Positions 13,426-25,699 of a stretch of 64,000 nucleotides of DNA are shown here, piece by piece (position 1 is the first letter of the stretch; each line of letters begins with the position of its first letter). The translations under genes and the position numbers were made by a program. The stretch is from NCBI GenBank assembly GCA_030142905.1, contig JASJOG010000321.1, positions 228,055-292,054 on the forward strand. Direction: 5' to 3'. Below the pieces are notes generated by a model, which worked only from the letters and a program-made list of their open reading frames with translations, searched no databases and was not told the DNA's origin. The stretch comes from Heliopora coerulea. Its lineage: Eukaryota; Cnidaria; Anthozoa; Scleralcyonacea; Helioporidae.

Positions 13426-16025
13426 TTTCTTAACTCTAAATGTCATTTAAATTCTTCTTGGCAATAAAACAAGCGATAGTTGTGATTATTCTGAATATTC
13501 ATATTCCGGCGAAAGCGTAAAAACGCTCACGGTGACGTCGAGTGTAGAATGTGCGCCTCCTCTCTTTTTTCATAAGTTGTCATATCATCTTTTGCTCGGT
13601 TACAAAACACAAGCATTAAACATGTCGACCACCAAAAAATTTAGATTCAAAATACACCGGGAACGACAGCAGCATAAAAATTCTTTCGTTAAAATGCCAC
13701 ATACTGGAAATGAATTCGTTAAGAAATTTTGCGCGCCCCCACTTTCTCAAAATTCCGGATCCGCCTCTCCGTTCGCTTGTTTCATGTACATTCGGGCTGC
13801 TTGACACGGATGATTAGATATGTCGCGCCTAGTAAACATGTACGTTGAGGAAAGAAGAAATTCCTACCATAGTTGTGTCGTATCTAAATTTCATGATGCA
13901 TTTTCTGCGAAGTATTTTCTTTGCTCTTCAATATAAAAATGATTCCGAAACACAGAGTACTTAAACTCGACTTACTCTGCACTTTGTATCGAAAAATAAC
14001 AACGCAAAACTTTGTAATACGATAACAGGTTCCTCCGACGGAAATGCGATTTAATACGAGCAATGGCTAGGATAACTGGTAGCTCATTGAGAGGTAATAT
14101 TTTTGACCAGCGTTATTGTTAAATCGATGATTCATTTCTCAATCCGCCCTTTGGCGGATAATCCGGTTTTAAGCCTGTTTTTACGTTGTTGACGAAATTC
14201 TATAATAACTAACTCGTCTCGCTGACGACAGCAATTCTATAAGACAACGGCGAACGAAGGATCTCAAAAAACAACACAGTAAAAATGCCAGGATAACGAA
14301 AGGTTAGCTCTTAACGGCTGCCTAACCTATGAAAGACAGGACCAATTTTTCGCATTAGCCTGTCATCCTGAAACAATACTTGGGTCTTGAGTCGTCATTC
14401 TTGTGTAACTTAATCTTCGGTTATTTCTACAAGCAAATAAAATCGAATACTTTGATTTTTTGGTGTCGCTCAAGTAAGTGTCCATTTTAGCGTTGAAGCT
14501 GGCCCTGAACTTTGTGGTTATACACGAAATACCTGTCAAGTTGGCAACTTGTAGCTGCATGAACGACATTCGAGTAGCCATTGGACAAATTTTTCATTTA
14601 AAATGTTCACCAATGATTTACCGGGCAGAAATCTAAGACGAATCATAAAGATAAGATCCAACGTCAAAGTTCAAAAATTTGTGACTATCATACTTTACCG
14701 TTAATTCGCGAACGTGATGGCCATACATCTTCGAATTTTGTGCTGGGCTCTCATCTTTACGATTTGTCTAACTTACTCATTTATTTATTATTTACATAGT
14801 CGTTCACAGGTCACTTGTTCTCCAAGTTTGCTATATTTAGTTCGATCATAACGTCCAAACGATCAATGTCGCTTCAGCAGTCTAAATTGAGATTTTTAAT
14901 GGTCTTGGATTGAAGAGGTGTAATGCGATTTAAAAGACGTCACAAAACTCGGGGATTTCCCTCTGTGTCTGGTTTAGTGATAAACAACAGCTGGTTCTCC
15001 TTATTACCACGTCAGCTGAATGCAACTATCAGAATACTTTGCGGGTTTTTCATTTTGCTCCGATTAACATTACAAACAAGATTTCGAAGGGCGTTCTGGT
15101 AGTTGTGTTCAGGAGATGTGTTGGGGGAACTTCTCTAAAAATTCAGGGGCGTACACGATCGACGTAGGGCACAGTGAACACAGGGGAAAGCGAATGTTCA
15201 CAAGATTTTTTGTACCCAAGTCATGAAACCATCAGGAATAATGGTGATTCATCTTGGAATGGTGGCGCTATATTGGTTATTTGTCGTTTGATGAGAATCA
15301 CATTTGTAAACCATGAGTCAGTAGACGAATTAATAGTCTCGAGCGAATTCGAAGTAAATAATGCAAACTATGTGGACGTACCGGACTGTAGTTCACGAAT
15401 AAATTGAATTATGATTGGTTGATTTTGCTTTGGCGAAATCAATTTACTGTATGGTGAACCTTGGTTGAATTCAAGTGTGACCGCCAAGACAAAAAAAAAA
15501 AAAAACGAAGTCAGTTTTCAACTTGACGACTCAAGCAATAAATATAACACCAACTTACTCCATAAATATGGAGTGTACGTCAGATACGTGTTGTGCAGTA
15601 CCGCCTTGATAAAGTCAAAAATGTCAGTTAATTTCAGTGAAACGGGTTTAGCCCACAATGTTTTTCGATCGTTATATGCCAAGATTGTTAATGTTACATT
15701 CAAGATAACAGCACTTGGTTATATCACAATCGTAGATATATGAACAATATGACCAGCGTAATATCAAAAAAGGCATTGTCTTAACAATGGTGTATATATT
15801 TTGATAATAATCCAAGGTCCAACCATGGATTTACAGTAGAACCTCGCTAACTCGAACTCGGTTAACTCGAATTCCCCGCTAACTCGAACTAATTTCATAC
15901 TCCTTTGGTTCAAATTTACCCCGTTAACTCGAAGTCTATTTTGGGAACGTCAGTCGATAAACCTGGAAGTGTCAGGACGTAGCAGTTTGACTGGTCGGAA
16001 TCTTGAATCTTTACTGATAACAACG

Positions 16026-16511
16026 CAAGGCTTGAATTAATAGGAAAATCTTACATGCACAGCATGCACCTAATTTTTTTAACTACCCGCACCACCAATT
16101 ATTTATGTGCACAGACATGTTCAAAAAAATTCTCGAAACACAATTTCACTTCTTTTCAATAATGATTTGGTTTACTTGAAGTTTTCCAGTGAGACTCCTC
16201 AGAACGCAGGCTCACTTGATGATTATGGCAAAAGGACGGGCGTAAGATTGCACAGTGGATGAAGAATCGTTCATGATTGAATTATCAGCTAAATAATATT
16301 GATATGCTAGTTGCTACAAACTAACAATACGTCCCATGTCCAATCGTTACCCTGAAGCTAAGGTAATGATGCTGATTATGAAGTGCAGCCCATGCAGTCA
16401 CTGTGTGAAAATTTCCACGTGCACGCAGTGCATGTAAGTGACAAAAGTTACATACACATCTCGAATTTTACGTGCATTCGTGCACGTGTGCATGTGGTAT
16501 TTCGAGCCTTG
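16026..16511. mobile_element. ~486-bp insertion specific to copy 2
   Basis: The ends are inverted (CAAGGCTTGAA and TTCGAGCCTTG) and the element is flanked by CAACG on both sides (16021-16025 and 16512-16516). The undisturbed sequence is seen in copy 1 near 7665. The interior is rich in GCATGCAC/GTGCACG motifs and has no ORF. The family is uncertain, hAT-like at best. Confidence 0.6.
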
Positions 16512-16882
16512 CAACGTGACAAGAAACTAACGCGTTTTTCACAGTGAGGGTCATTTTCGGAAGCAATCCTTACGCAAAAACATAAATCAACATTTGCGGT
16601 TAGTTACAGCAAAGTTTGACAGAAAATTGGTTTATTGCGTCCTTTTACTACTACAACAAGGGTAGAAAGAACCGCAGTGGTTTATGTTAAGACTTTATAT
16701 AATACGCTACATTTGGGTTCCAGTAGGTTTGGCCGTAATTTAAAACGAAACGTACTCATTTACAGGAAACAACGACGAAATGTTAACATACATATGACAT
16801 TATAAAGTTAACACAAAGTAAGCATGTTCAAGAATATTTTACGGACGTTTCGTCGCTAGACTTGCGACATCTTCAAAGTAGC

Positions 16883-17055
16883 AGCGTTTTTGAGGTTATG
16901 CACTATCTAAAAGATAGAAAAAAAAGCTTCCCGACGTTTCGAGCGAAGACCCTTCGTCAGGAGATTAGGTACTAATCTATCTTTTAGATAGTGTATAACC
17001 TCAAGAACGCCGCTGTTTTATCGAAGCTATCTACACTGGACCCCCGCGCCTTAGA
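16883..17055 (-). mobile_element. Short fold-back insertion with hammerhead-like core
   Basis: Copy 1 reads straight through here (near 8013-8025). Copy 2 has about 170 bp flanked by a repeated ATCTTCAAAGTA. The insert folds on itself: AGGTTATGCACTATCTAAAA at the left mirrors TTTTAGATAGTGTATAACCT at the right. On the minus strand 16933-16960 reads CTGACGAAGGGTC, loop, GCTCGAAACGTC, which resembles the hammerhead core found with Penelope-like elements. Confidence 0.55.
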
Positions 17056-18019
17056 AATCTTCAAAGTAACATATGTATACAGAGAGTTAGCATATCAAAT
17101 TATATTTTTACAAGGTATAAGATAGTACAAAATGTACCTTGTAGATATAATTTAATATGTTAACCTACTCGCTGTATTAATATGTTACTCTGAAGATTTA
17201 ACAGTTTTAATTCGCGGATAGAAAAGCCAAATAAGGCTGAACACGAAGGGGACAAGTCTCATGCGAGGTGTTCGCCACATACAATATTACAAAGGTATTA
17301 GCTAAAATAATTATCTTAAAATTCACATATTAACAATTTAGCAGTGACAAGAACATGTCCTCCACAACGAATAAGTGCAAGCTAAATCAGGATCAAAAAG
17401 ATGTCACATATCTAGCGACGAAACGTCAGTAAAATATTCTTGAACATGTTTACTCTGTTTTAACTTTATTGCTGAGGGATGTCTCTTTCTGTAAATATTT
17501 TTCTTATTTTCATATGGCGACTTCGCTTTCGGCCTGGCAAAAAATCTTTAAACATATGCTGAAGTACCTGTCGTTAAGAATGAGACGCACTGTTTGTATA
17601 CTTCCGACATGCTAAACGTGATAGAACCAGTCAATCGACAGCTTCTAATCAAAAAGTGAAACGTGAGACCAAAATATTACGACGGTCAAGTTGATGTCGA
17701 AGAGTCGAAATTTGGGTACATAACTCATTGAGGTGAATGCAGGATACCATGTTATTGACTTTTCTGCATACCCGTGAAGTAGACCAGATAATTTCATTCA
17801 GTATGATAATCCTCTGCTTCAGGCGGTTTATGCATATACACGATACTGAATGTTGTTTACGATGAAGATTGGAAATACGACAGACGATTAACACACATAT
17901 GTCAAGCTCAAACAATCACCAAATGTTTCTGCACCCCAGACGGGGATCGAAATGTATCTGCATTCTGTTTAGGAAACTTGAATGCAGTCCCAGGAATCTT
18001 TTATTATGGAGAATCGTAA

Positions 18020-18326
18020 CTTTACTTTTAACATCACCTGAATATGGTAGTACTATTATAGCACCAGCGACGAACTTCCGTGTGAAAGGTTTTAAGGCGA
18101 TTAGATTTCCTGCTGTTCACCTTGTCTTTGGTATTTGGAATTCATTTTATCAAATTTGTACATTACGAATACATTTGAGTGTTTATGAATGATACCATTA
18201 TCTTCCGACTGAGGAAAACTTTCCATCGGTTTATAACGTGGAAAGAGGTTTGAACTTTAGTCTGGTGTAGAAACATGGGGAGTGTCAATTTTCAGCAAAA
18301 GTACCGCTCATAACAGAAAGTGAAAA
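18020..18326. other. Segment inverted relative to duplicate copy 1
   Basis: The sequence beginning TAACATCACCTGAATATGG and ending CATAACAGAAAGTG here is the reverse complement of about 8998-9292 in copy 1. Flanks on both sides remain collinear: CGTAACTTTACTT before and AGTCAAATTCTTAA after. Confidence 0.75.
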
Positions 18327-18984
18327 AGTCAAATTCTTAAATACTCACGAACCACTTTCGACCATAGCTGCGCCTTTTGGAACAATATGTTGTTGGAACT
18401 TGACGAAGGTTTCTTATTTGTGAGGGCATAATCTACTTGCATTTCAAATGACTCCCACTCTTTCTGTATAAATGTTGGCGAATTATTCCGTACGAAACTG
18501 AAATATAGCGAAGCTCGTACGGTCAGGTATACGCGCGCGTGCAAACTAAATCGTTCATTCCGTAGTTAACATAACACATGGGTGCATTTCAGCACTTTCC
18601 CTTTCAACTCCAGCAGTGTTATGCAAACCAGACCAAGGACACTTGAAACTGGAAAACAATGCAGCAGTATACACTCACTAAATTGTACAGACCTCAACAT
18701 GTACAAAACAACCTTACCATGTACGTCAGACACCATTTGCTACAGGAGAGTACCCAGAAAACGTATCATAAACCGCTCCATATATGTTTAACATGACTGT
18801 AAAGAAACACGAGAAAGGCGTGGGGCCAACTGAACTCAGAAATGAGGGACAGTTCTCAGAATAATTAATAGTCAATGAAACTAAACAAGATGAAGTTATC
18901 AACCTGTTAACTTTTTACCTTATTTATCACTGTCTACGCAGTATTCTATTCTTATTGCAATAAAAGTAACCCCTATAGCAACAT

Positions 18985-19240
18985 TATCATCATCAACGAC
19001 AGTTACAAATACATCAACAATAGCAACAGCAGCAGCAGCAGCAACAGCAATAACATCAGCAATTACAACAACAATGACAACAACATCAACAACAACAACA
19101 GCAACTGCAATCGCAGCAACAACAACAACAACAACATCAACGGCAACAACAACAACCACAACAACAACGACAACAACCACCACAACACCGACAACAACAA
19201 CAACGACAACAACGACAACAACAACCACAACAACCGCATT
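18985..19240 (+). repeat. AAC/ACC trinucleotide microsatellite, copy 2
   Basis: Imperfect (AAC)n with CAG, ACG and ACC variants, equivalent to 9885-10135. Poly-Val and poly-Thr readings across it are artefacts of the repeat. Confidence 0.9.
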
Positions 19241-20451
19241 CTCAGTCCCTTGCTTCATCAGTGTTGACTTATCATGACAAATAAAGTACGCACGTTTCGA
19301 CGTTACAGAAATAACGCTACGGGTACTAATTCCTGTAGTATATAATATGACAAAGGGACATTGTTCATGGACTTGATCGAATTAAAATGCTCTTTCCTTG
19401 ATCAAATTCGTCTGAAATTTTCTTCCCACAAACGGTAAATGAAAATAGCATTTTGAATGTCAATAAATGAATGCAGTAAAGTGATGACTGGATGTTTGCA
19501 CTGACAGTACTTGTCTGGGCATATTTTGGCGCCCAGCAGAAAAATTTCAGTACTGGAGTTTCTCTTTTGTATTTCAAACTGCATTGCGCGCTGACCAAAA
19601 TCACCACGGTAGCCACACATGCAAGTAGGTAGCCACACATGCTCAGGAAACCAGCATTCTGTTATGTCGTCATGTTTTGGATTCCGACTTCCGAATATGT
19701 AAGTCAGCCAAATGTTGGGTGATAATCTCAATGATTTTTGATGAAAACAACTGTTGAATAACGTGTCTGGTGTCTCTTTCCCGAATTCAAAAGCGTCGGG
19801 CGAGCCGTAAACTCGAAAGTATTCATCAATTCTCAAGGAAAATTAAGAAATGTTTAGAAAAGAACAAAGTCTAAACTATGTTCATTTCTCCCACGCTTTG
19901 ACAAATAAAGGTATTGTTCCCAGGCTACAAGACATCCACCCTAAAGAACCCTAAAGGGCGGCCATAGTGGTTTTTACATGAGCTAATACAGATATCTTCT
20001 GTACGGAAAGAACTCGAAGAATCAAAAGACCTTTTTTTGCATTAAGGGTAAGTATATCTGTTGTGATTTGCTTGACCAACTAAGTTAAATGCGCAAAGTA
20101 TTAGAAGTAATATGGTTAACTTTAGTGCGGTATTACAGTTTTGTTTTAAATAACGTGACATGGAAAATTCCCACATTTCATATGGTTTGACGACTAGCAC
20201 GTTCAGTAAGGCTCTCCACAAAAAAATACGTTCGACCATTGTCCAAAGTTCTTCGTAATTCGTCTTGTCCTTTGATATTAATCATTGAGATATGCTTTGT
20301 AGAAGCAGAAGGATTGAATCGCATGAATTTGTCGTTCTTTTATTGAATTGGACAAACGATATCACTGAGCGAAGCGGCCATCATAAGGGGGTTTTGGGCA
20401 AACGGCTTACTTCAGACGCTATAGTGATATCTTTTTTACTCTCACAAAAAT

Positions 20452-20605
20452 CCCTGTGGACTCGATAGCTCAATAGGTAGAGCGGCGGACTGGTATCCCG
20501 AAGGTGTGAGTCCAAATCCCGTTCGAGTCAACATTTTTCAGTTGACTTCAGCAGTGTAGGTTAATTGTGAAGTTTCGTTGTCACCTGTAAGTTATTGATT
20601 AATTA
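20452..20605 (+). repeat. tRNA-derived SINE-like unit
   Basis: From about 20458 to 20531 the sequence resembles a tRNA: a D-arm GCTCAATAGGTAGAGC, an anticodon loop CTGGTAT (GGT in the anticodon position, threonine-like), and a TpsiC-like TCCAAATCCC. The stems have several mismatches, so it is probably a tRNA-derived retroposon and not a working tRNA. The tail (CAGTTGACTTCAGCAGTGTAGG) recurs in the 38.4-39.1 kb cluster. Confidence 0.6.
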
Positions 20606-20722
20606 TCAACACATTATTACAGACGGATAAATGATCAGGTTCGTATTATTACCGTTGTCACATATCATCCACAATAACTCTTCGTTTGTTTAAGATTGAC
20701 TATATGGCGTGCATGTTCAGAC

Positions 20723-21959
20723 TAAGGCTGTCAGTTTACGTTTAATTTAGTATCCGTTTAAACGGACGTTTCATAAACGTTTAAACGTTTGTTTCCAACT
20801 AGCAATTACCTCCCGGGGGGTTAAAGACCGGAAGTGGCAAGGATGTAAAAGCGCAAAATTGGATACGAAATTTTGAAGCAAAGCAAAGTTATCTTTTTTT
20901 GTCAATATACAATGAACATTAAATAACTTCACAATTTAGCATTTTTATTCAAAAAAATCAGCATGGTTACGTTATCCGGCACCAAGCAACTTCGCTTGTG
21001 ATTTACAATATTGCCAGCCGTCGAGAACACTCTCTCCGACGGAACAGACGTGGCAGGTATTGCGAGGTATTTTTGAAAACAGGAAGCACTTTCTTTCCAC
21101 CACTGCTTAGGGTTGGTTCCGTTGTCCGCTTGAGCAGTTTGGAAGTACGTCGCGAACTCGTTGAAGGAGTCCTTAGTTGTGTCTGCACTTTCGCTTGCAG
21201 TATTTCTCCAAGAACCTGCAAGCAAAAAGTCCATTCCGGGCGCAGGTTTGGACTTTTTTGCAACTGGCCCTTCATCGACAATCACTGGTGTGATTTGTTT
21301 TATTTCTTCCCTGATGGCGTCGAAGGGAGCTGCTCTGCTTTCTTGGTCGACGAAGAACAGGTTCTTGTAGCGCGGGTCGAGAACTGACGCAAGCATGGAA
21401 GGGCCCGTCAGTGCTTCATCAGTGCAGAACCAGCGCTTCAGATCGGAGACTGTTGTTTCTTTAAATGACGGCATGACGCGTTTGCCAATATGGAAAAAAA
21501 TGCGGAACACGAAAACCAAAGAGTACAAAGTGACGCGAGCTGAATACAGTTAGTGACGAGTAAGCAAGTAACACGACTGCTTGAGGGAACTTAGCTTTTC
21601 AGTCTCCCGCCAGCCGGGAGTAACATGAGATGTAGGATAATATGAAAAAGAGTAACATGAGTAAGACGAAGCAGAGTAATATAAGACGCAGTTGGCAGAT
21701 GCAAAACTGCACAACAGCTTTAACCGCTTTTAACCTGCGTCTGCTTTTATGTACCGGTACGTCTGCGAAGCAGACTACACAGTTCTATACTGCAGCAAAA
21801 GAGGCTAGCATTTACTGATGGTTTCACACTATACCTTGCTGGTAGATTACTGAAATAATGAGTATTAAAGTTAAACGGTTAAACGTTTAGTAATTTACTA
21901 AACGGATATTGATCTTTCTAAACGTTTAAACGTTTAAACGTTTAACCGTGACAGTCTTA
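20723..21959 (-). mobile_element. Internally deleted hAT transposon (1,237 bp)
   Basis: The inverted ends TAAGGCTGTCA and TGACAGTCTTA are followed inward by repeated AAACGTTT motifs (20740-20790 and 21880-21945). The element is flanked by an exact 8-bp duplication GTTCAGAC (20715-20722 and 21960-21967). The empty site GTTCAGAC with the same surroundings survives in copy 1 near 11783. It carries only the C-terminal part of a transposase, so it could not move itself. Confidence 0.9.
20929..21540 (-). pseudogene. hAT transposase, C-terminal fragment
   Basis: About 200 codons read on the minus strand. The C-terminal third matches the hAT dimerisation region: a YLAIPATSVPSERVFSTAG motif, then a KRSCLVPDNV segment and a short tail before the stop. 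Upstream, the LDPRYKNLFF motif is typical of hAT/ZBED-like transposases. The N-terminal BED finger and the catalytic RNase H part are missing, because the enclosing element is only 1.24 kb. hAT transposases bind the inverted ends and cut out the element in the nucleus; this fragment has lost that ability. Confidence 0.85.
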
Positions 21960-22766
21960 GTTCAGACTACTCAATTCTAAACTACTTTGAATAAGAACAC
22001 GGTAATATTATTCTCGAAGTCTAAGATTTTTTAAATGAAGGAAACGCGAATGCTGGTTGCTCGGAAGAGGAGAGTTGATTGGTCGTTCATTAATTAGTTT
22101 TATCCAGTCACATAGGCAGTTAATCAATGCTTATTTACAGCATCCGGTAGTGAAATGAAGCAGATCACAGACGAAGATGCAGAAGACAAGATGTAGAACA
22201 AAAAAGTAACGCATTTATTTTTTTTACCGCAATATCCATTTGTCAGAAGTGACAACGAGGTGATGTTTTTTTTCTTTCAGCTGATCACGAGTTAAACGTT
22301 TAGATCAAGAAACTACAAAACCAAACCAGGACACACCACGTGAAAGGTAAACATGCAAAAATAACCTGTAAGACAAAACAGTTGTAGTAAATTAATAGCA
22401 GTTATTATAAAAATGTTCGTAATTGCGAAACGAGAAATAAATGAGTGAAATGGTTGCCATATAAGACATCGACCGTCTCTGTTTCTTCTACTCGGAAACG
22501 AGAACATCAGTTATAGTCGTGGGAAACCACCTTCAAACAGAGTATCAGTATTCACAGTACAATTGAATATGCCTCTGTCGCCCGTATTTTGAAGAAACGA
22601 CTGAATCTATCGCTCAACATTCATCCTGATCAAAAAAACAAATGCACGAACTTTCAGTTAGATAAGGTTTTGCCCGGTGGTTTATTTACTTCACTTCAGA
22701 ATTTAGTATTACATTTGAAGAACATATCTCAGACATTAACTGTGGCCAAATATTAACCCTAAACCC

Positions 22767-23414
22767 AGGGACCGTGGAAGTAGGGAGGCTGGGGGACTAT
22801 TGCCCCCCCCCAATAATTTTGTTTACTATGAACTTCTTTAAGAAAGTATAAACTGATAAAAAGGTTATTTCCTGTGTTGTTACCGGTAAGAACCAGAAGC
22901 TGTCTACTTCAGTCGTTTGTGTGCTAATTACTCAGTGTTTACCAGCAACAATCATGTCGCAGACGCTAGGTATCGTTCTTCTACAATGTATTAGCGGTTC
23001 TTTATTTGTTTCTTCAAATCTGTCTTCAAATCTGTGACAAAATTCTGTTTCATTATTTTTGTAATGTTATGTGCGGTGAATACAACTGGGAACGTTTTTC
23101 GGCTGACTTTTCATGTTTTGTTGCTGTAAGACTTCGAGGAAAATACTTGAAATATATACAGGAAATAACCAACCGCTTTTTAACCAATCAAATTGAAGGA
23201 TTTCCATATTCAAACCGCTCGATGCCACAGCCATATAGTGAAGATAATTACTGACTGATCTGTCAATCTGATAAATGTGAAAGCTATTTTACAAAACGGG
23301 GTGTTAACTGGTGTGACAATTAAAACAGCTGCAGTGAAGGAAATAGCATTCCCTAATGTTTACCCTTTAGGTCATCTCAGATAGAGCCAGGACAAAATCA
23401 TTCATTCAACATCT
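22767..23414. other. Intergenic sequence, no supported gene
   Basis: A C-rich run (22800-22812) and an 82-codon ORF at 23006-23254 with no recognisable domain. Nothing else is supportable. Confidence 0.35.
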
Positions 23415-23578
23415 CAAACCCCGTTTACACAATTAACATTTTGGACGCGGCACGATTGATTTTCACAGCGTAAACGGAGCGGACTTCTTAAAATTTAGCC
23501 GTGTCGTGCACAAAATTTGCCGTGCCGTGCCTAAAATGTTACAGTGTAAACTGGGTTTCAATCATCGCTCGCTCAATA
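23415..23578. mobile_element. Short MITE with imperfect inverted ends
   Basis: CCCCGTTTACACAATTAACA at the left mirrors TGTTACAGTGTAAACTGGG at the right, and a GGCACG motif recurs inward on both sides. It is about 160 bp with no ORF. The family was not assigned. Confidence 0.55.
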
Positions 23579-25590
23579 TGATGCAGTGTATTGACTGCAA
23601 GCTCGATTAAGCGACAACGATTTCTCCCACAGTAAATGCAGTAAGCCTCTGCCGGATGAGACTGCGTTCAAGAGTTGGTTTACCCCATCTCCTGCACTAG
23701 CCCGATCGTATTCTATTGCATTGATCACCCGTGACTTGCAAACATGGTGTATTAAAAACCTAGGTTAAGTAAAAGTTTAGTTGCAGTCCACTGACGCAAA
23801 CAAAAGTAAATCTCGAGTTAGCCAGTGCACAGCTGCGCAGAATAACCTTGACTCTACCCACGTTCTGCAAGTGTTGACACAATCGGCACGGTTTGCCCAA
23901 ATTGAACGTTAAAACGGGGGATATCAGTTGTTTTCTAGGATTTGAAGAACAGCAACTTTTAACGCAGCACCCTAAAGTTTTAAGGAGAACACGGACCTTC
24001 AGGACCCTCCCCTGGCACCGCCCCTGCATGAAAATAAGCTTCGACCGGTCGACTCGCGTTCCACGAAAGTAGACTTCTAGCCCACAAACACACACTGCCA
24101 TTTTGATATTGCAATTACTCAGTTTCTCATTGACAGTTTCATTATCTCGTGGGCTTTGAAACTTAGGATCTAAATTTTAAATTTTAAAAAGCATTGTCAG
24201 TTATTAGTTTTTAATTCTTTTCGAACAGAACTTGAACTTTTCAATAGAACGTAAATGAAACTTGGATCTTTAATTTGACAAATGTATAAGATAGATAGAA
24301 ATAGATTAAGATAATTGTAATATAAGTTAGGTTAGGTTCCATTTGGCATAGGAAAGTTCGTTGTTTCTCTTTTATTTTTATGACACGGCACTTTGAAAAA
24401 AAACAAAAAACAAACATAAAACCAAAACACAAAAACAAACTCTATTTAGGTTGAACAGATTATCGTTTATATAAATAAATAGATAAAATAAATAAATAAA
24501 TGAATGAATAAATAAAAAATAATCACATGCTACCAAAATCTCATCTTGTCACCCAGATGTTCTCCCAGTCTTGTATAACTATACAGACTTTACCCCACTG
24601 TCGTTGAGAATACAATTTGTGCAAAAATACCACCAATTACTTTGGAAAAAAAAGGAACTGTTTGCACAGCAGTGTCAACTTAGTTACCAGGATGTAAAAT
24701 GTAGTTTCTCCTCTGTCAGTGAGAAAGTGAAAGTAACTAATAGTCTATGTTCGAAATACTTCATGTTACGATATGAGAAGAAATATACTGATTTGTCTAA
24801 TGACGTAATACAACATAGCGGCCATTATTTGCTCGACGTCTAGGAAAGGTCAAAACGTCTGGTTACTAAAACTCAAGAACGAAGAAATTTTATCCACTCC
24901 ATTGACGTCAAATAACTTAAAGTAGGTGAACCATATTTCCTAATGTACGGCAAGTGATTATCACTTGTGTGGTTAGGCAGAAATTTGCCTCAGGTGTCAG
25001 CGGGTTTATATAGCAATATTATCGTGCAAGAGATGTATATACAATCCTTCCAAATGATAACGCAATACGTGAAAGTAGTTTAAGACGATTAAAGTTTACT
25101 AAGAACATTCAATCCATTTCACCGTGGACGACTACGTCAAATCATTTCTCATTTCTTGAAATGCAACGTAACACGTACATTCACACTGCGACGAGGTGCA
25201 AATGTGTTAATTCAATTTCATAATCCCATAGGAATTTCTAAGGGCATCTTACAACGCGTGTCGGGTATTTAAACGTTAATCGTAATTGTTTTCATGTCTT
25301 TAGGAAAGACGATTTAACGACTTACCCTGTTAGTGATACAAAAAAGATAAAAATACACTTCGAATAATCCTGCAGGCGCCAGGCGTTCTTTCATCCTACC
25401 TTATGTAAGCGGGTCCTGGCTTATACACTTAGATTTCAGCAATATACATCAAATCAGTGTCTTGATCAAGTCATGGCCTCATGACAACTGATCAACCAAA
25501 TACGGTCCAGGCCCTTGTGATACAATAACAACACAAAGACGAAAACTGTTTAAATGTAAACACACCAGCCCACTGAGAAATGACCTCAAC
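23579..25590. other. Intergenic sequence, no supported gene
   Basis: AT-rich, with an (AAAT)n stretch at about 24470-24515. A 90-codon ORF at 24571-24843 has no recognisable domain and is not called. Confidence 0.35.
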
Positions 25591-25591
25591 A

Positions 25592-25690
25592 GATATCTCT
25601 GTTCATGCCAAAGAAATCTCTTTTCATGCCAAACAAACCTCTTTTCATGCCAAACAAATCTCTTTTCATGCCAAACAAATCTTTTATGCT
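25592..25690 (+). repeat. 21-bp minisatellite
   Basis: About five tandem copies of a CTCTTTTCATGCCAAACAAA unit, with decay at the ends. The open reading through it (25580-25867) repeats a short peptide and is explained by the minisatellite. Confidence 0.75.
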
Positions 25691-25699
25691 CAACAGATA

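Larger units (their letters stand above)
13549..22766. repeat. Copy 2 of the 8-9 kb direct segmental duplication
   Basis: Direct repeat of 4735-12520. It starts inside a truncated copy of the hAT MITE: the right end at 13735-13770 is present and the left end is missing. Compared with copy 1 it has gained insertions at 16026-16511, 16883-17055 and 20723-21959 and carries a tRNA-like SINE at 20452-20600. The segment 18020-18326 is inverted relative to copy 1. It ends near TTAACCCTAAACC at 22760. Confidence 0.85.

Noticed and set aside
20458..20531. A functional tRNA-Thr gene
   Set aside because: Anticodon and T stems have mismatches, and the same unit with its tail recurs several times as a dispersed repeat, so a SINE is more likely.
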